Below are positions 34,052 through 42,985 of a stretch of 64,000 nucleotides of DNA, in pieces. The position numbers and the translations under genes were made by a program. The stretch is from contig NZ_JAPONB010000004.1 in NCBI RefSeq assembly GCF_026676115.1, positions 272,856 through 336,855 on the forward strand, in the 5' to 3' direction. Origin of the DNA: Salinimicrobium sp. TH3 (lineage in GTDB: Bacteria; Bacteroidota; Bacteroidia; Flavobacteriales; Flavobacteriaceae). Each line of letters starts with the position of its first letter. The stretch's first letter is position 1. Below the pieces are notes generated by a model. The model saw nothing but the letters and a program-made list of their open reading frames with translations, was not told the origin of the DNA and made no database searches.

Positions 34052-36469
34052 TTATCTTCGTCTTATGCCCCAAACAATACCGCCAACCAGTAAAAGACCC
34101 AGCAGTATAGAACTTGCCAGTGCAATGGAGCTTCCGGTTTTCACTACCTGTGGTTCAAACCTAAAGGTGATCTCGTGCTGACCAGCCGGTACCATCATTG
34201 CCCGTAAAACATAATTCGCCCTAAAATGCGGGACTTCCTTCCCATCAATATAAGCCTGCCATCCGTGAGGGTAATATATTTCAGAAAAAACTGCCATTCC
34301 TCCATTTTCAGAAGAAGATTTATATACCAGTTCATTCGGTTGATATGATATCAAATCAATTTGAGCAGTAGTATCTACTGCAAACTGATTTTTTGGAAGT
34401 TGATCTGCAAATTTATTGTCTACTACCGCGACTTTTTTGGTGTTGATCCCATCCAGTGCCTTTATTGCCTCGTTCGCATTATCCACCAGTTTCACCTCCT
34501 GTATAAACCAGGCATTTCCGTTTGTTTCGGGATTTACCTGCGCCACCGTTCCATCTTCAGTTGGAATAATGAAATATTTTGTGTTCAGCATATTGAGCAC
34601 CTGCAGGTTGTTCTGCGATAAGTAAAAATCATAAAGCTCCTGCATCCTGCCCGGTTTGGCAGCGTGATAACCTCCTACCGAATTATGGAAAAATGAGGTT
34701 CGGGCGGTATTGAAAGGACTTCCGCTTAGATCGAATACTCGGTAATGAGCATCATCTTTCATGATCTCCCGGTCTGCTCCTGTAGGCTGAAATGGCTGAT
34801 TCACCACGCTCGAGCGCACAAAATCTTCACTGTCAACATACCTTTTACCAACGCCAACAAGGTCAAAAAGAATGAGAGCACCAAGTGCCAAAAAGGCAAT
34901 ATTCCGGGTGAATTTTTGTTTTATATAGAACCACAGTACTGCTGCAGTAAGCAGCACGAGAACTAAAGACCTAATAGTATCAGCTGTAAAAACAGCTCTT
35001 CGGTCTTCCTTTAATGCCCGAACAAACTCTGGTCCCAACTGCTGAATCAAAACTCCGTCACTGGCACCTGTAAAGCTAAATAACATTCCTTTAAATAATA
35101 GGAATAGTAAAGCAATACCGCCGGTAATTATTGTCGCCCACGTAAGGGCATAAATTTTTCTGTCATCACTTTCTTCCCTAAAGAACAATCGCGACAGACC
35201 CGCAATTGCAAGTACCGGAATACACAATTCCAGTAGTACCTGAACGGAAGACACTGCTCTAAACTTGTTGTAAAGAGGCACATAGTTTATAAAGAAATCT
35301 GTAAGAATCCCAAAGTTCTTTCCCCATGAAAGCAGAAGGGCAAGCAGAGAACCGCCAACGACCCACCACTTTAGTTTTCCTCCAACAAGGAAAAGTGCAA
35401 AAACAAAAAGGAAAAGAACAGTTGCTCCTATATAGGCCGGCGCTCCAACAAAGGGTTGATCTCCCCAGTAAGTAGGTGCTGCTTCGGCAAATTGCGCGGC
35501 CTGCACCGGATTAGCGCCCAACTGCAACAGTTGATTATAAATGGCTGAATCTGTCCCTACATTCTCGGCACTGGAACCGCCCATAAATCTTGGGATGAAA
35601 AGATTGAAACTTTCCAGGATTCCGTAGCTGTATTCGGTTATATAATTATAATCAAGGCCTTCAGTTTTTTCCGCAGCACCATCAGGAGTGATTGTGAGTC
35701 CTGTGTCGCCCCGGGTACTAAAGTCGGCATATTCCTGGGTAGCCATTAAATTAGTTGCATTGGCGCCAATAGCCAGGAGTACGGCGACAACCATAAGTCC
35801 AAGGGCTTTAAAAAACTGTGGTAATTCCTTTTTCTTAAAGGCATTTATGAGGTAGACAATTCCAATGACGATCACCAGCAGGAGCAGGTAAAAGGTCATT
35901 TGAAAGTGATTTGCACTTATCTCCAGCGCCATTCCAAAAGCGAGCAATAAGAATCCGGGAATATATTTGCGCCTGAAGCACAGAAGGATTCCCCCAATTA
36001 CCCATGGCATATAAGCTATTGCATGGGCTTTGGCATTATGCCCCACTCCCAGAATAATGATGAGATATGTTGAAAAACCAAACGCCAGGGCTCCCAGGAA
36101 TGCTAACCTGTAATCTGTCTTCAGGACCAGGAAGAGGATATAAATTCCAATAAAATACAGGAAAAGATAGTCGGCCGGGCGTGGTAGAAATCGTAAGGCC
36201 CTGTCCAGTTCCTTTACATAATTGTGCGGGTAATTAGCTCCTAACTGGTAGGTAGGCATTCCTCCAAAGGCAGCATCTGTCCAGTAAGGCTCCTCCCCTG
36301 TTTCTACCCTAAATTCATTTTGTTGCCGCGCCATTCCAATATACTGCGCAATATCACTTTGAAATATCTCCTTTCCCTGAAGTACAGGGTAAAAGTATGC
36401 TAAGGAAATAGCGATAAACCCCAGAACAACTAAAATATGAGGAAGAACTTTCTTAAGGGAAAAATTCAT
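34052..36469 (-). CDS. YfhO-family membrane protein
   Basis: 805 aa with about 12-13 membrane helices, large loops and a C-terminal soluble beta-rich domain before a last helix (about 775-795). Motifs such as YYPHGWQAYIDGKEV and VPAGQHEITFRFEP fit YfhO/GT-C-like proteins, which in Gram-positives take part in glycosylating lipoteichoic acid. The role in Bacteroidetes is inferred to be glycan transfer on the periplasmic side. It heads the flippase/glycosyltransferase cluster together with a DUF4834 gene. Confidence 0.85.
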   Translation of the reverse strand: MNFSLKKVLPHILVVLGFIAISLAYFYPVLQGKEIFQSDIAQYIGMARQQNEFRVETGEEPYWTDAAFGGMPTYQLGANYPHNYVKELDRALRFLPRPADYLFLYFIGIYILFLVLKTDYRLAFLGALAFGFSTYLIIILGVGHNAKAHAIAYMPWVIGGILLCFRRKYIPGFLLLAFGMALEISANHFQMTFYLLLLVIVIGIVYLINAFKKKELPQFFKALGLMVVAVLLAIGANATNLMATQEYADFSTRGDTGLTITPDGAAEKTEGLDYNYITEYSYGILESFNLFIPRFMGGSSAENVGTDSAIYNQLLQLGANPVQAAQFAEAAPTYWGDQPFVGAPAYIGATVLFLFVFALFLVGGKLKWWVVGGSLLALLLSWGKNFGILTDFFINYVPLYNKFRAVSSVQVLLELCIPVLAIAGLSRLFFREESDDRKIYALTWATIITGGIALLFLLFKGMLFSFTGASDGVLIQQLGPEFVRALKEDRRAVFTADTIRSLVLVLLTAAVLWFYIKQKFTRNIAFLALGALILFDLVGVGKRYVDSEDFVRSSVVNQPFQPTGADREIMKDDAHYRVFDLSGSPFNTARTSFFHNSVGGYHAAKPGRMQELYDFYLSQNNLQVLNMLNTKYFIIPTEDGTVAQVNPETNGNAWFIQEVKLVDNANEAIKALDGINTKKVAVVDNKFADQLPKNQFAVDTTAQIDLISYQPNELVYKSSSENGGMAVFSEIYYPHGWQAYIDGKEVPHFRANYVLRAMMVPAGQHEITFRFEPQVVKTGSSIALASSILLGLLLVGGIVWGIRRR

Positions 36470-36493
36470 AGGAAGAGGATTTTGGAGCGGAAA

Positions 36494-36769
36494 TTAGTCA
36501 ATTTCTTCATAATCGATATACTCTCCCACGTCATTGTTTGATTTTGGAGTTTTCTTGGGCTTGCCTTCAATATTCACTTCTCCTTCCCGGGGCTGTTGGG
36601 TCCTGGGATCGGATTGGTTAAACCGCTGCTCAAATTTCCTTCCTATCTTCTTCAACATCCATCGTAAAAGGAGAGGACCCAGCCAGCGCATTATAATTTT
36701 TAATCCAAAGTATATAAGCAGGACAATAAGAACTACTCTTAATACCTGGGAAAATGAAGCTTCGTGCAT
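36494..36769 (-). CDS. DUF4834-type small membrane protein
   Basis: 91 aa from the Met at 36769 (MHEASFSQVLRVV); the longer frame to 36814 adds unconserved sequence. One or two N-terminal helices (about 8-35, ending RWLGPLLLRWMLKK) precede a polar tail with GEYIDYEEID at the end. It matches my picture of DUF4834, a Bacteroidetes family of unknown function. The gene is 24 bp upstream of the YfhO-like gene in the same operon. Confidence 0.7.
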   Translation of the reverse strand: MHEASFSQVLRVVLIVLLIYFGLKIIMRWLGPLLLRWMLKKIGRKFEQRFNQSDPRTQQPREGEVNIEGKPKKTPKSNNDVGEYIDYEEID

Positions 36770-36844
36770 TCCAAAAATTTTGGTAAAATTACCATTCTGC
36801 TCAAAGAAAACCATTGCTGCAGCCGAAAAAAATGATAAAATCTC

Positions 36845-36852
36845 TATATTTG
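36845..36852 (+). promoter_or_regulatory. -7 promoter element of the outer-membrane protein gene
   Basis: TATATTTG, 22 nt upstream of the ATG at 36875, in the gap divergent from the DUF4834 gene. Confidence 0.5.
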
Positions 36853-36874
36853 ATCGTAACCAATCAGCCCGAAT

Positions 36875-37771
36875 ATGAGAATCTACGCGACTTTTTTAAT
36901 TTTTTTTCTCTGCGGAAGTTTTTTAGCCACAGCACAATATACAGAAACTATCAACTCCAACCGTCCCGGAAATTCCCAGGGGGCCTTTGCTGTAGGACCT
37001 AATGTCTTACAACTGGAAGCCGGGGGGAAGTTTGGAAACGATGATCACGAATTGCTGCAAACTGAAACTGAACTTTGGGGAGTAGATTATGCTCTAAGAT
37101 TCGGATTGTTCTTTGAAGAACTGGAAATCAACCTTATGGGATCTTTTCTGGACCAAACCACCAGCTACATGGTAGGAGCAGAAACTCAAAATTATGGAAT
37201 AAGCAATTTTGATTCCAATACCATTGGGGTAAAATACCTTATTTACGATCCCAACAAAAATGCAAAAGCAAAAAAACCAAACCTTTACAGCTGGAAAGCA
37301 AATCAACGTTTTGACTGGAGTATTTTTATTCCTGCAGTAGCTGTTTATGGAGGAGCAAATTTCTCTTTTGGGGACAATCCCTACCTGTACGAGGGGCAGG
37401 GAAAATTCTCACCTCGTGCAGCGGTGATCACCCAAAACAACTGGGGACCCTGGGTTTTAGTTCTAAACGTTATTGGTGACCAAATTGGAGAAGAATTTCC
37501 AACCTATTCGGGTATTGCCACCCTTACACATTCCTTTTCCAAAAAATTCGCCATGTTTGGAGAGTTCCAAACCATCATAAGTGACATTTACAGTGATGAA
37601 ATTGCCCGCGGAGGTCTCGCTTATCTTTTTCATAAAAATTTCCAGGCAGATATTTCAGGACTTATCAATTTCAAAGATACTCCCTCCCGTTGGCAGGTAG
37701 CCGGCGGACTTTCCTACAGGTTTGACTGGCATAAACAAGACCAGTACCTGGAAGCCCAGGAAGAATTATAG
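36875..37771 (+). CDS. Outer-membrane beta-barrel protein (phenol MetA-pathway transporter-like)
   Basis: 298 aa with a signal peptide (about 1-20, cut after ATAQ). The mature part is amphipathic beta strands, opening ETINSNRPGNSQGAFAVG and ending with the aromatic-rich strand GGLSYRFDW. This fits the family annotated as putative MetA-pathway transporters, usually outer-membrane barrels of unproven specificity. It is 32 bp upstream of pncB in the same direction and may be co-transcribed with the NAD salvage genes. Confidence 0.7.
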   Translation: MRIYATFLIFFLCGSFLATAQYTETINSNRPGNSQGAFAVGPNVLQLEAGGKFGNDDHELLQTETELWGVDYALRFGLFFEELEINLMGSFLDQTTSYMVGAETQNYGISNFDSNTIGVKYLIYDPNKNAKAKKPNLYSWKANQRFDWSIFIPAVAVYGGANFSFGDNPYLYEGQGKFSPRAAVITQNNWGPWVLVLNVIGDQIGEEFPTYSGIATLTHSFSKKFAMFGEFQTIISDIYSDEIARGGLAYLFHKNFQADISGLINFKDTPSRWQVAGGLSYRFDWHKQDQYLEAQEEL

Positions 37772-37803
37772 AAAGCAAACACATAAAAACAAAGAACGGT
37801 AGA

Positions 37804-39216
37804 ATGATAGATATTAGCGGTACTTACACAGACCAGTATCAGCTCACCATGGGACAGGTGTATTTTAGTAAAGGAGAAGCTGAAAAGACTGCAGTTTTCG
37901 ACTACTTCTTCAGGAAACTACCGTTTAATGGCGGTTTTGCAGTATTTGCAGGTCTTGAAACCCTACTGGATCTACTGGAAAATTTTAAATTTTCAGATAA
38001 GGATCTCGAATATTTAAATACCCAGGATTTTTCTAAAGACTACCTGAATTACCTGAAGGATTTCCGCTTTCGCGGAAAGATCTACAGCATGAGAGAAGGA
38101 GACGTGGTTTTTCCGGGAGCACCGGTGCTTAAGGTGGAAGCAAATATCATTGAAGCACAGATCATAGAAACTCTACTGCTGAATATTCTAAACTTTCAAA
38201 CTCTCATTGCCACAAAAGCATCGAGAATGGCCATCCAGGCAAAAGGCAGAACCTTAATTGATTTTGGCCTTAGAAGGGCACAGGGGTTTGGTGGCTATCA
38301 TGCCAGTAGGGCAGCTGTAATTGGAGGATTTGAAGCTACTAGTAATACCCGGGCAGGTAGGGATTTTAATTTCCCGGTCTCCGGGACCATGGCCCATTCC
38401 TTTATTCAAAGCTATGAACATGAACTGGATGCCTTCAGGGATTTTGCAGAAACCCATCCCAAAAACACCATTTTACTTGTCGACACCTATGATACCTTGA
38501 AAAGTGGACTTCCCAACGCCATCCAAGTGGGCAAGGAAATGGAAAGCCAAGGCCATAAACTAAAGGGAATCCGTCTTGACAGCGGTGACCTCGCTTACCT
38601 GGCCCGGAAATCAAGAGAAATGCTGGACAAAGCAGGACTCGATTACGTGAAAATTTCTGCTTCCAATCAACTGGACGAACATGTGATCAAAAGCTTACTG
38701 GACCAGGAAGCTCCTATTGACATTTTTGGTGTGGGAACCAGCCTGGTGACAGGAAAACCCGATGCCGCGCTCGACGGGGTCTATAAATTGTCATTTTTCA
38801 AAGATAAACCCAGAATAAAACTTTCGGAAACCATTTCAAAAGTGACCTTACCACACCGCAAGCAAGTGCTTCGCCTTCTCGATGACTCCGGAAACTTCCT
38901 GGGAGGTGACGTGGTGTGCATAGCAGGCGAGAAAAATCCTGAGATGATGTACCATCCTTTTGATCCTTTAAAATTCAGGTTTATTGGAGATGTAGAAAAG
39001 GAGGAACTTCTAAGCCTCGTAATGGAAGATCAAAAAAGATCCAATAAGCATATCAGCATTAAGGAAATTAAAGATTTCAGCAAAGAAAGACTGGCAAAAC
39101 TTCCGCCCGAATATCACAGATTCAATAACCCACATATCTATAAAGTGGGAATTAGTGAAAAACTCAGAGATGAACGAAATGATTTAATTGAGGAACATAA
39201 AAATAAAAGATCATGA
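37804..39216 (+). CDS. pncB: Nicotinate phosphoribosyltransferase
   Basis: 470 aa. It converts nicotinate, PRPP and ATP to nicotinate mononucleotide for NAD salvage. Family motifs include TDQYQLTMGQVYF at the N-terminus, DFGLRRAQGFGG, VDTYDTLKSG and GIRLDSGDLAYL. It overlaps pncA by 4 bp (ATGA). The pair makes a complete route from nicotinamide to NaMN. Confidence 0.95.
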   Translation: MIDISGTYTDQYQLTMGQVYFSKGEAEKTAVFDYFFRKLPFNGGFAVFAGLETLLDLLENFKFSDKDLEYLNTQDFSKDYLNYLKDFRFRGKIYSMREGDVVFPGAPVLKVEANIIEAQIIETLLLNILNFQTLIATKASRMAIQAKGRTLIDFGLRRAQGFGGYHASRAAVIGGFEATSNTRAGRDFNFPVSGTMAHSFIQSYEHELDAFRDFAETHPKNTILLVDTYDTLKSGLPNAIQVGKEMESQGHKLKGIRLDSGDLAYLARKSREMLDKAGLDYVKISASNQLDEHVIKSLLDQEAPIDIFGVGTSLVTGKPDAALDGVYKLSFFKDKPRIKLSETISKVTLPHRKQVLRLLDDSGNFLGGDVVCIAGEKNPEMMYHPFDPLKFRFIGDVEKEELLSLVMEDQKRSNKHISIKEIKDFSKERLAKLPPEYHRFNNPHIYKVGISEKLRDERNDLIEEHKNKRS

Positions 39217-39818
39217 AAACGTTAATCATTGTGGATGCACAAATTGATTTTATGTCAGGAGGTGCGCTCGAAGTGAAAAACGGAGACAGGATCATTCCTG
39301 TAATCAACGATATTCTACCCCATTTTGAGCTGGTCGTAGCAACCCAGGACTGGCACCCGGCGAATCACAAAAGTTTTGCGGTAAACCATCCCGGGAAAAA
39401 AGAATTTGAAGTCATAGAACTTAACGGACTGGAACAAAAACTCTGGCCCCCGCATTGTGTGCAGGGAACAAAAGGAGCAGAACTTCATCCCGCTCTGGAA
39501 ACAAATCCTGTAGAAGCCATTTTTAGAAAGGGTATGGATCCCGAAATAGACAGCTATAGTGGATTTTATGACAATGGTCGTAAGAAAAGCACAGGCCTTA
39601 GTGGTTACCTTAAACAAAAAGGTGCTGGCGATCTCTACTTTTGCGGTCTTGCTGCAGATATATGCGTCTATTTCTCCCTGCTAGATGCCCTTAAACAAGG
39701 TTTTAATGCCACTTTGATTGAAAATGCAGCCGTTCCCCTTCTCCCAAAGGAATTCGAGAGCATTCGGAAGGATATCATTAAGAAAGGCGGAAAAATTATT
39801 AATTCCAAGGACCTCTAA
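39213..39818 (+). CDS. pncA: Nicotinamidase
   Basis: 201 aa isochorismatase-like hydrolase that deamidates nicotinamide to nicotinate. The catalytic triad is visible: Asp in IIVDAQIDFM, Lys in EAIFRKGMDP, and Cys in CGLAADICVYFS. The metal-binding segment TQDWHPANH is present. It is translationally coupled to pncB, whose substrate it supplies. Confidence 0.95.
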   Translation: MKTLIIVDAQIDFMSGGALEVKNGDRIIPVINDILPHFELVVATQDWHPANHKSFAVNHPGKKEFEVIELNGLEQKLWPPHCVQGTKGAELHPALETNPVEAIFRKGMDPEIDSYSGFYDNGRKKSTGLSGYLKQKGAGDLYFCGLAADICVYFSLLDALKQGFNATLIENAAVPLLPKEFESIRKDIIKKGGKIINSKDL

Positions 39819-39889
39819 AAAAAGGCATTTTCGACACCCCATGGAGCCACTTCAGCTCTGGACTCCGAACTCATTCTCTTAAGTAATAA

Positions 39890-40318
39890 CTAACTTCGGT
39901 GCCACCTTCGGGTAAACCACCATACTGCTGCCTGAAGAAAAGCGGTTAGCACTACTGAAGAAATTATATGCTGCAATGCCTGTAACACCCCAAAAGAGTA
40001 ATTATCCCTAAATTTATTGGGTAAATCATATTCTATCACCAACTCCTGGCTCATATATCCAAGAAAGGCAAAAGCTACGACCAGAAAGGCATAGGTGAAA
40101 AAGAAAAAGAAGTTCTTCTGCCTAGTCCACTTGAAATAAACAGAAGCCGAAACCAGTACAAGCCAGCTCACCCAGATACTTATTTGGTAGTGTAATAGCG
40201 AATCAAGCGCTTCCTGCAGCTCAGCTCCATTGAGATCTCCAACGACTTTAAACAGGCTAAAAATGGGGTAAAGCAGTACTGCCAGAAAAAGGAATCTCAG
40301 AACATTTTTTTTTCGCAT
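39890..40318 (-). CDS. Hypothetical four-helix membrane protein
   Basis: 142 aa with four predicted membrane helices (about 7-24, 47-63, 72-90, 112-132). No family was recognised. It is a single gene between pncA (convergent) and rny, with no clear -7 element. Confidence 0.6.
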   Translation of the reverse strand: MRKKNVLRFLFLAVLLYPIFSLFKVVGDLNGAELQEALDSLLHYQISIWVSWLVLVSASVYFKWTRQKNFFFFFTYAFLVVAFAFLGYMSQELVIEYDLPNKFRDNYSFGVLQALQHIISSVVLTAFLQAAVWWFTRRWHRS

Positions 40319-40364
40319 GGTAGACGGTTCGTAGTATTAATTTACGAAAACTAATTGGTCCAAA

Positions 40365-40397
40365 TAAAAAACTCCCGTTTCTTTTGAGAAACGGGAG
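40365..40397 (-). terminator. Intrinsic terminator after rny
   Basis: CTCCCGTTTC (40372-40381), loop TTTTGA, GAAACGGGAG (40388-40397). On the minus strand it is followed by a T-run, 22 bp beyond the rny stop. Confidence 0.85.
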
Positions 40398-40418
40398 CTA
40401 ATCTTTTTATGTTCTGAA

Positions 40419-41990
40419 TTACTTGGCGATGTTTACCGCTCGTGTTTCCCTTATCACGGTGATCTTCACCTGCCCGGGATAGGTCATATCTGTCTGGATC
40501 TTTTGAGAGATTTCAAAGGAAAGGTTTGCTGCTTTTTCATCGCTCACTTTTTCACTTTCCACAATCACCCTTAATTCCCTACCTGCCTGGATGGCATAGG
40601 CTTTCTTCACACCTCCAAATCCAAAGGCGATGTCTTCAAGATCTTTTAATCTTTGAATGTAAGAATCAAGAACCTGTCTTCTTGCACCCGGTCTTGCACC
40701 ACTTATGGCATCACAAACCTGTACGATAGGAGAAAGCAAAGAAGTCATTTCGATCTCGTCATGGTGAGCTCCAATGGCATTACATACTTCAGGTTTTTCA
40801 CCGAATTTCTCAGCCCATTGCATTCCCAGGATTGCGTGAGGTACTTCAGTTTCAGAATCCGGCACTTTTCCAATATCATGTAATAATCCTGCTCTTTTAG
40901 CAAGTTTTGCATTTAATCCTAATTCTGCAGCCATAACGCCACAAAGCTTGGCTACTTCTCTTGAGTGTTGCAGAAGGTTTTGTCCATAAGAGGAACGATA
41001 TTTCATACGACCTACGATCCTGATCAATTCGGGATGTAATCCATGGATCCCAAGATCAATTACCGTACGCTTTCCAACTTCTATGATCTCTTCTTCGATT
41101 TGTTTGGTAGTTTTCTTTACTACCTCCTCAATACGTGCAGGGTGGATCCTCCCGTCAGTTACCAGTTTATGAAGAGATAAACGTGCTACTTCCCTTCTAA
41201 CTGAATCAAAACATGAAAGAATAATTGCTTCAGGAGTATCATCCACAATGATCTCTACTCCGGTGGCAGCTTCAATGGCGCGAATGTTTCTTCCTTCCCT
41301 ACCAATAATTCGTCCTTTTACATCGTCACTCTCCAGGTTGAAAACTGAAACGCAGTTATCTATAGCTTCTTCGGTTCCTATGCGCTGTATGGTATTTACG
41401 ATGATCTTTTTAGCTTCCTGCTGAGCTGTTAGTTTCGCCTCTTCAATGGTATCCTGCACCAGTGCCATGGCATCGGCCTTGGCAGTATCTTTTAATGATT
41501 CAATAAGTTGTGCTTTCGCATCTTCGGCAGAGAGACCGGAGATCACTTCAAGCTGCTGAACTTTGCTGTTGTGGAGTTTGTCAACATCTTCCTGTTTCTT
41601 TTCAAGAACTTCACTGCGGTGATTGTAATCCGCGATCTTTTCTTCCAGATCCTTATTCAGGTTTTTATTTTTTGCGAGTTCGCTGGAGACCTGAGATTCC
41701 TTATCCCTTACCCTCTTCTCGGCATCTGCGATCTTCTTATCGCGGGAAAGGATTACCTTTTCATGTTCAGACTTAAGTTCAATAAATTTTTCCTTAGCCT
41801 GCAGGATCTTGTCTTTTTTAATTCCTTCGGCTTCCTGTTTAGCCTCTTTTAAAATTCCCGAGGCCGACTTCTTTGCTCTTTGAATGATCCTGGATGCATT
41901 TTTCTTTTCGAGATATTTTGCTATCCCAAAACCAATTGCAAGTCCAAGGACAAGTGAAATAATAATAATCGCTATAGCTAGTGTATCCAT
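40419..41990 (-). CDS. rny: Ribonuclease Y
   Basis: 523 aa. RNase Y is a membrane-anchored endoribonuclease that starts mRNA decay. An N-terminal membrane helix (about 3-23) is followed by a long coiled coil (about 30-190), a KH domain ([19 protein letters not shown], about 225-245) and an HD domain with [12 protein letters not shown]. It is downstream of zapA and the 6S-like RNA, a gene order repeatedly seen in Bacteroidetes. Confidence 0.96.
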   Translation of the reverse strand: MDTLAIAIIIISLVLGLAIGFGIAKYLEKKNASRIIQRAKKSASGILKEAKQEAEGIKKDKILQAKEKFIELKSEHEKVILSRDKKIADAEKRVRDKESQVSSELAKNKNLNKDLEEKIADYNHRSEVLEKKQEDVDKLHNSKVQQLEVISGLSAEDAKAQLIESLKDTAKADAMALVQDTIEEAKLTAQQEAKKIIVNTIQRIGTEEAIDNCVSVFNLESDDVKGRIIGREGRNIRAIEAATGVEIIVDDTPEAIILSCFDSVRREVARLSLHKLVTDGRIHPARIEEVVKKTTKQIEEEIIEVGKRTVIDLGIHGLHPELIRIVGRMKYRSSYGQNLLQHSREVAKLCGVMAAELGLNAKLAKRAGLLHDIGKVPDSETEVPHAILGMQWAEKFGEKPEVCNAIGAHHDEIEMTSLLSPIVQVCDAISGARPGARRQVLDSYIQRLKDLEDIAFGFGGVKKAYAIQAGRELRVIVESEKVSDEKAANLSFEISQKIQTDMTYPGQVKITVIRETRAVNIAK

Positions 41991-42006
41991 TAGTTAGTTT
42001 TTATGT

Positions 42007-42180
42007 AAAAAAAAAGCCTGTACTAGTTGTCGATTTGTATAAACTCTTTAAATCACGTTTAGGGCTAACAAGCTGATCAAGGATCCGCTCAAAGGCGGCT
42101 TGCTTTTACAACTTAAACTCACCCTTTTTAAAGAATTGGTGTTGAGTTTATCAAAATAAATTAACTAATACAGGCAGTAA
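42007..42180 (-). ncRNA. ssrS: Candidate 6S RNA (6S-Flavo type)
   Basis: The zapA-rny gap holds a self-closing RNA on the minus strand. GCCTGTATTAGTT near the 5' end (42163-42175) pairs over 13 bp with AACTAGTACAGGC at the 3' end (42016-42028, one G-U), followed directly by nine T. The interior has TAAACTC/GAGTTTA and further internal stems, with unpaired stretches between. A long rod closed at its ends, a length of about 170 nt and a position next to zapA (as ssrS in proteobacteria) all suit 6S RNA, which traps housekeeping RNA polymerase. I recall the Rfam 6S-Flavo family but could not run the model. Confidence 0.7.
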
Positions 42181-42206
42181 CCTTTATATTATAATTCAAA
42201 GAACAG

Positions 42207-42497
42207 TTAAACCAAATGCTTGTCGAGCAAATCATTAAGCGCTTTCAATTTATCTTCAGCTAAGACTACATCGCTGCTGGTGTCAATTGATTTTTGCTCA
42301 GTTTGGGCAGCAAATTGTAAAGCACACATTGCCAGTACATCCTGCTTATCCCTAACTGCATAACTTTGCTCAAATTGCTTAATCATAAATTCAATCTTTT
42401 TGGCAGCCTTACGTAAACCCTCTTCCTGTTCAGGAAGAATGGTCATGGGATAAACCCTGTCTGCAATTGATATCTTTATTTTAAGCTGGTTTGACAT
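42207..42497 (-). CDS. zapA: Cell division protein ZapA
   Basis: 96 aa from MSNQLKIKISIADRVYP; the longer frame would overlap the upstream gene. ZapA binds and bundles FtsZ. An N-terminal beta part (about 1-25) is followed by two helices with the QDVLAMCALQFAAQ sequence typical of ZapA. It lies 13 bp downstream of a coiled-coil gene and upstream of the 6S-like RNA. Confidence 0.88.
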   Translation of the reverse strand: MSNQLKIKISIADRVYPMTILPEQEEGLRKAAKKIEFMIKQFEQSYAVRDKQDVLAMCALQFAAQTEQKSIDTSSDVVLAEDKLKALNDLLDKHLV

Positions 42498-42510
42498 TTT
42501 TTTTATTCTT

Positions 42511-42804
42511 CTATTCAGAGAGGTGAACAATACATTGATCAATTTCCCTGATCAAGCTATTTATTTTAAGCTTGGTTTCTTTTTTATAATCATTACTGCC
42601 AAGCAACGCATTGGCGGCTTTGAGCGTTTGAACCCGATTATTAGAGGCTTCCAGGCTTTCCTGTAATTCCTGTTTTTCGGACCTAAGAGTAGTTAATTCC
42701 TCCTGAAGGTTTTGTTGTCTCTGCTCCAGTTTTTTATAATTCTGAAGCAACTTCTCAATCTTACCTTCAAGATTGTCAACTATTTCTGTTAAATCACTCA
42801 TCAA
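42511..42804 (-). CDS. Small coiled-coil protein upstream of zapA
   Basis: 97 aa, almost entirely heptad-patterned coiled coil (about 4-65), acidic start MMSDLTEIVDNLEGKIEKLL, ending INSLIREIDQCIVHLSE. Its size, build and coupling to zapA suggest a division-linked partner, analogous in shape to ZapB, but sequence homology is not visible to me. A TAACTTTG -7 element lies 24 nt upstream. Confidence 0.65.
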   Translation of the reverse strand: MMSDLTEIVDNLEGKIEKLLQNYKKLEQRQQNLQEELTTLRSEKQELQESLEASNNRVQTLKAANALLGSNDYKKETKLKINSLIREIDQCIVHLSE

Positions 42805-42828
42805 AGCTAAACCTGCTGCTTACCCTCA

Positions 42829-42836
42829 CAAAGTTA
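42829..42836 (-). promoter_or_regulatory. -7 promoter element of the coiled-coil/zapA operon
   Basis: TAACTTTG on the minus strand, 24 nt upstream of the ATG at 42804. Confidence 0.45.
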
Positions 42837-42985
42837 ATATACCTGCCGATATATCCCAATATTTTGAACTCTATTTTAGATACAGCTTTTAAAATAATTT
42901 TAACCTCCTCAAAAATAAGGGTTTAATTTTTGACGTTGGTTTGGTATCTTTAACCCGCTATTAAAAAGTAAAAATTTAAATCTAC

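Noticed and set aside
31284..36769. Complete capsule or O-antigen locus
   Set aside because: Only one glycosyltransferase and one flippase are present, with no polymerase, sugar-nucleotide genes or export system.
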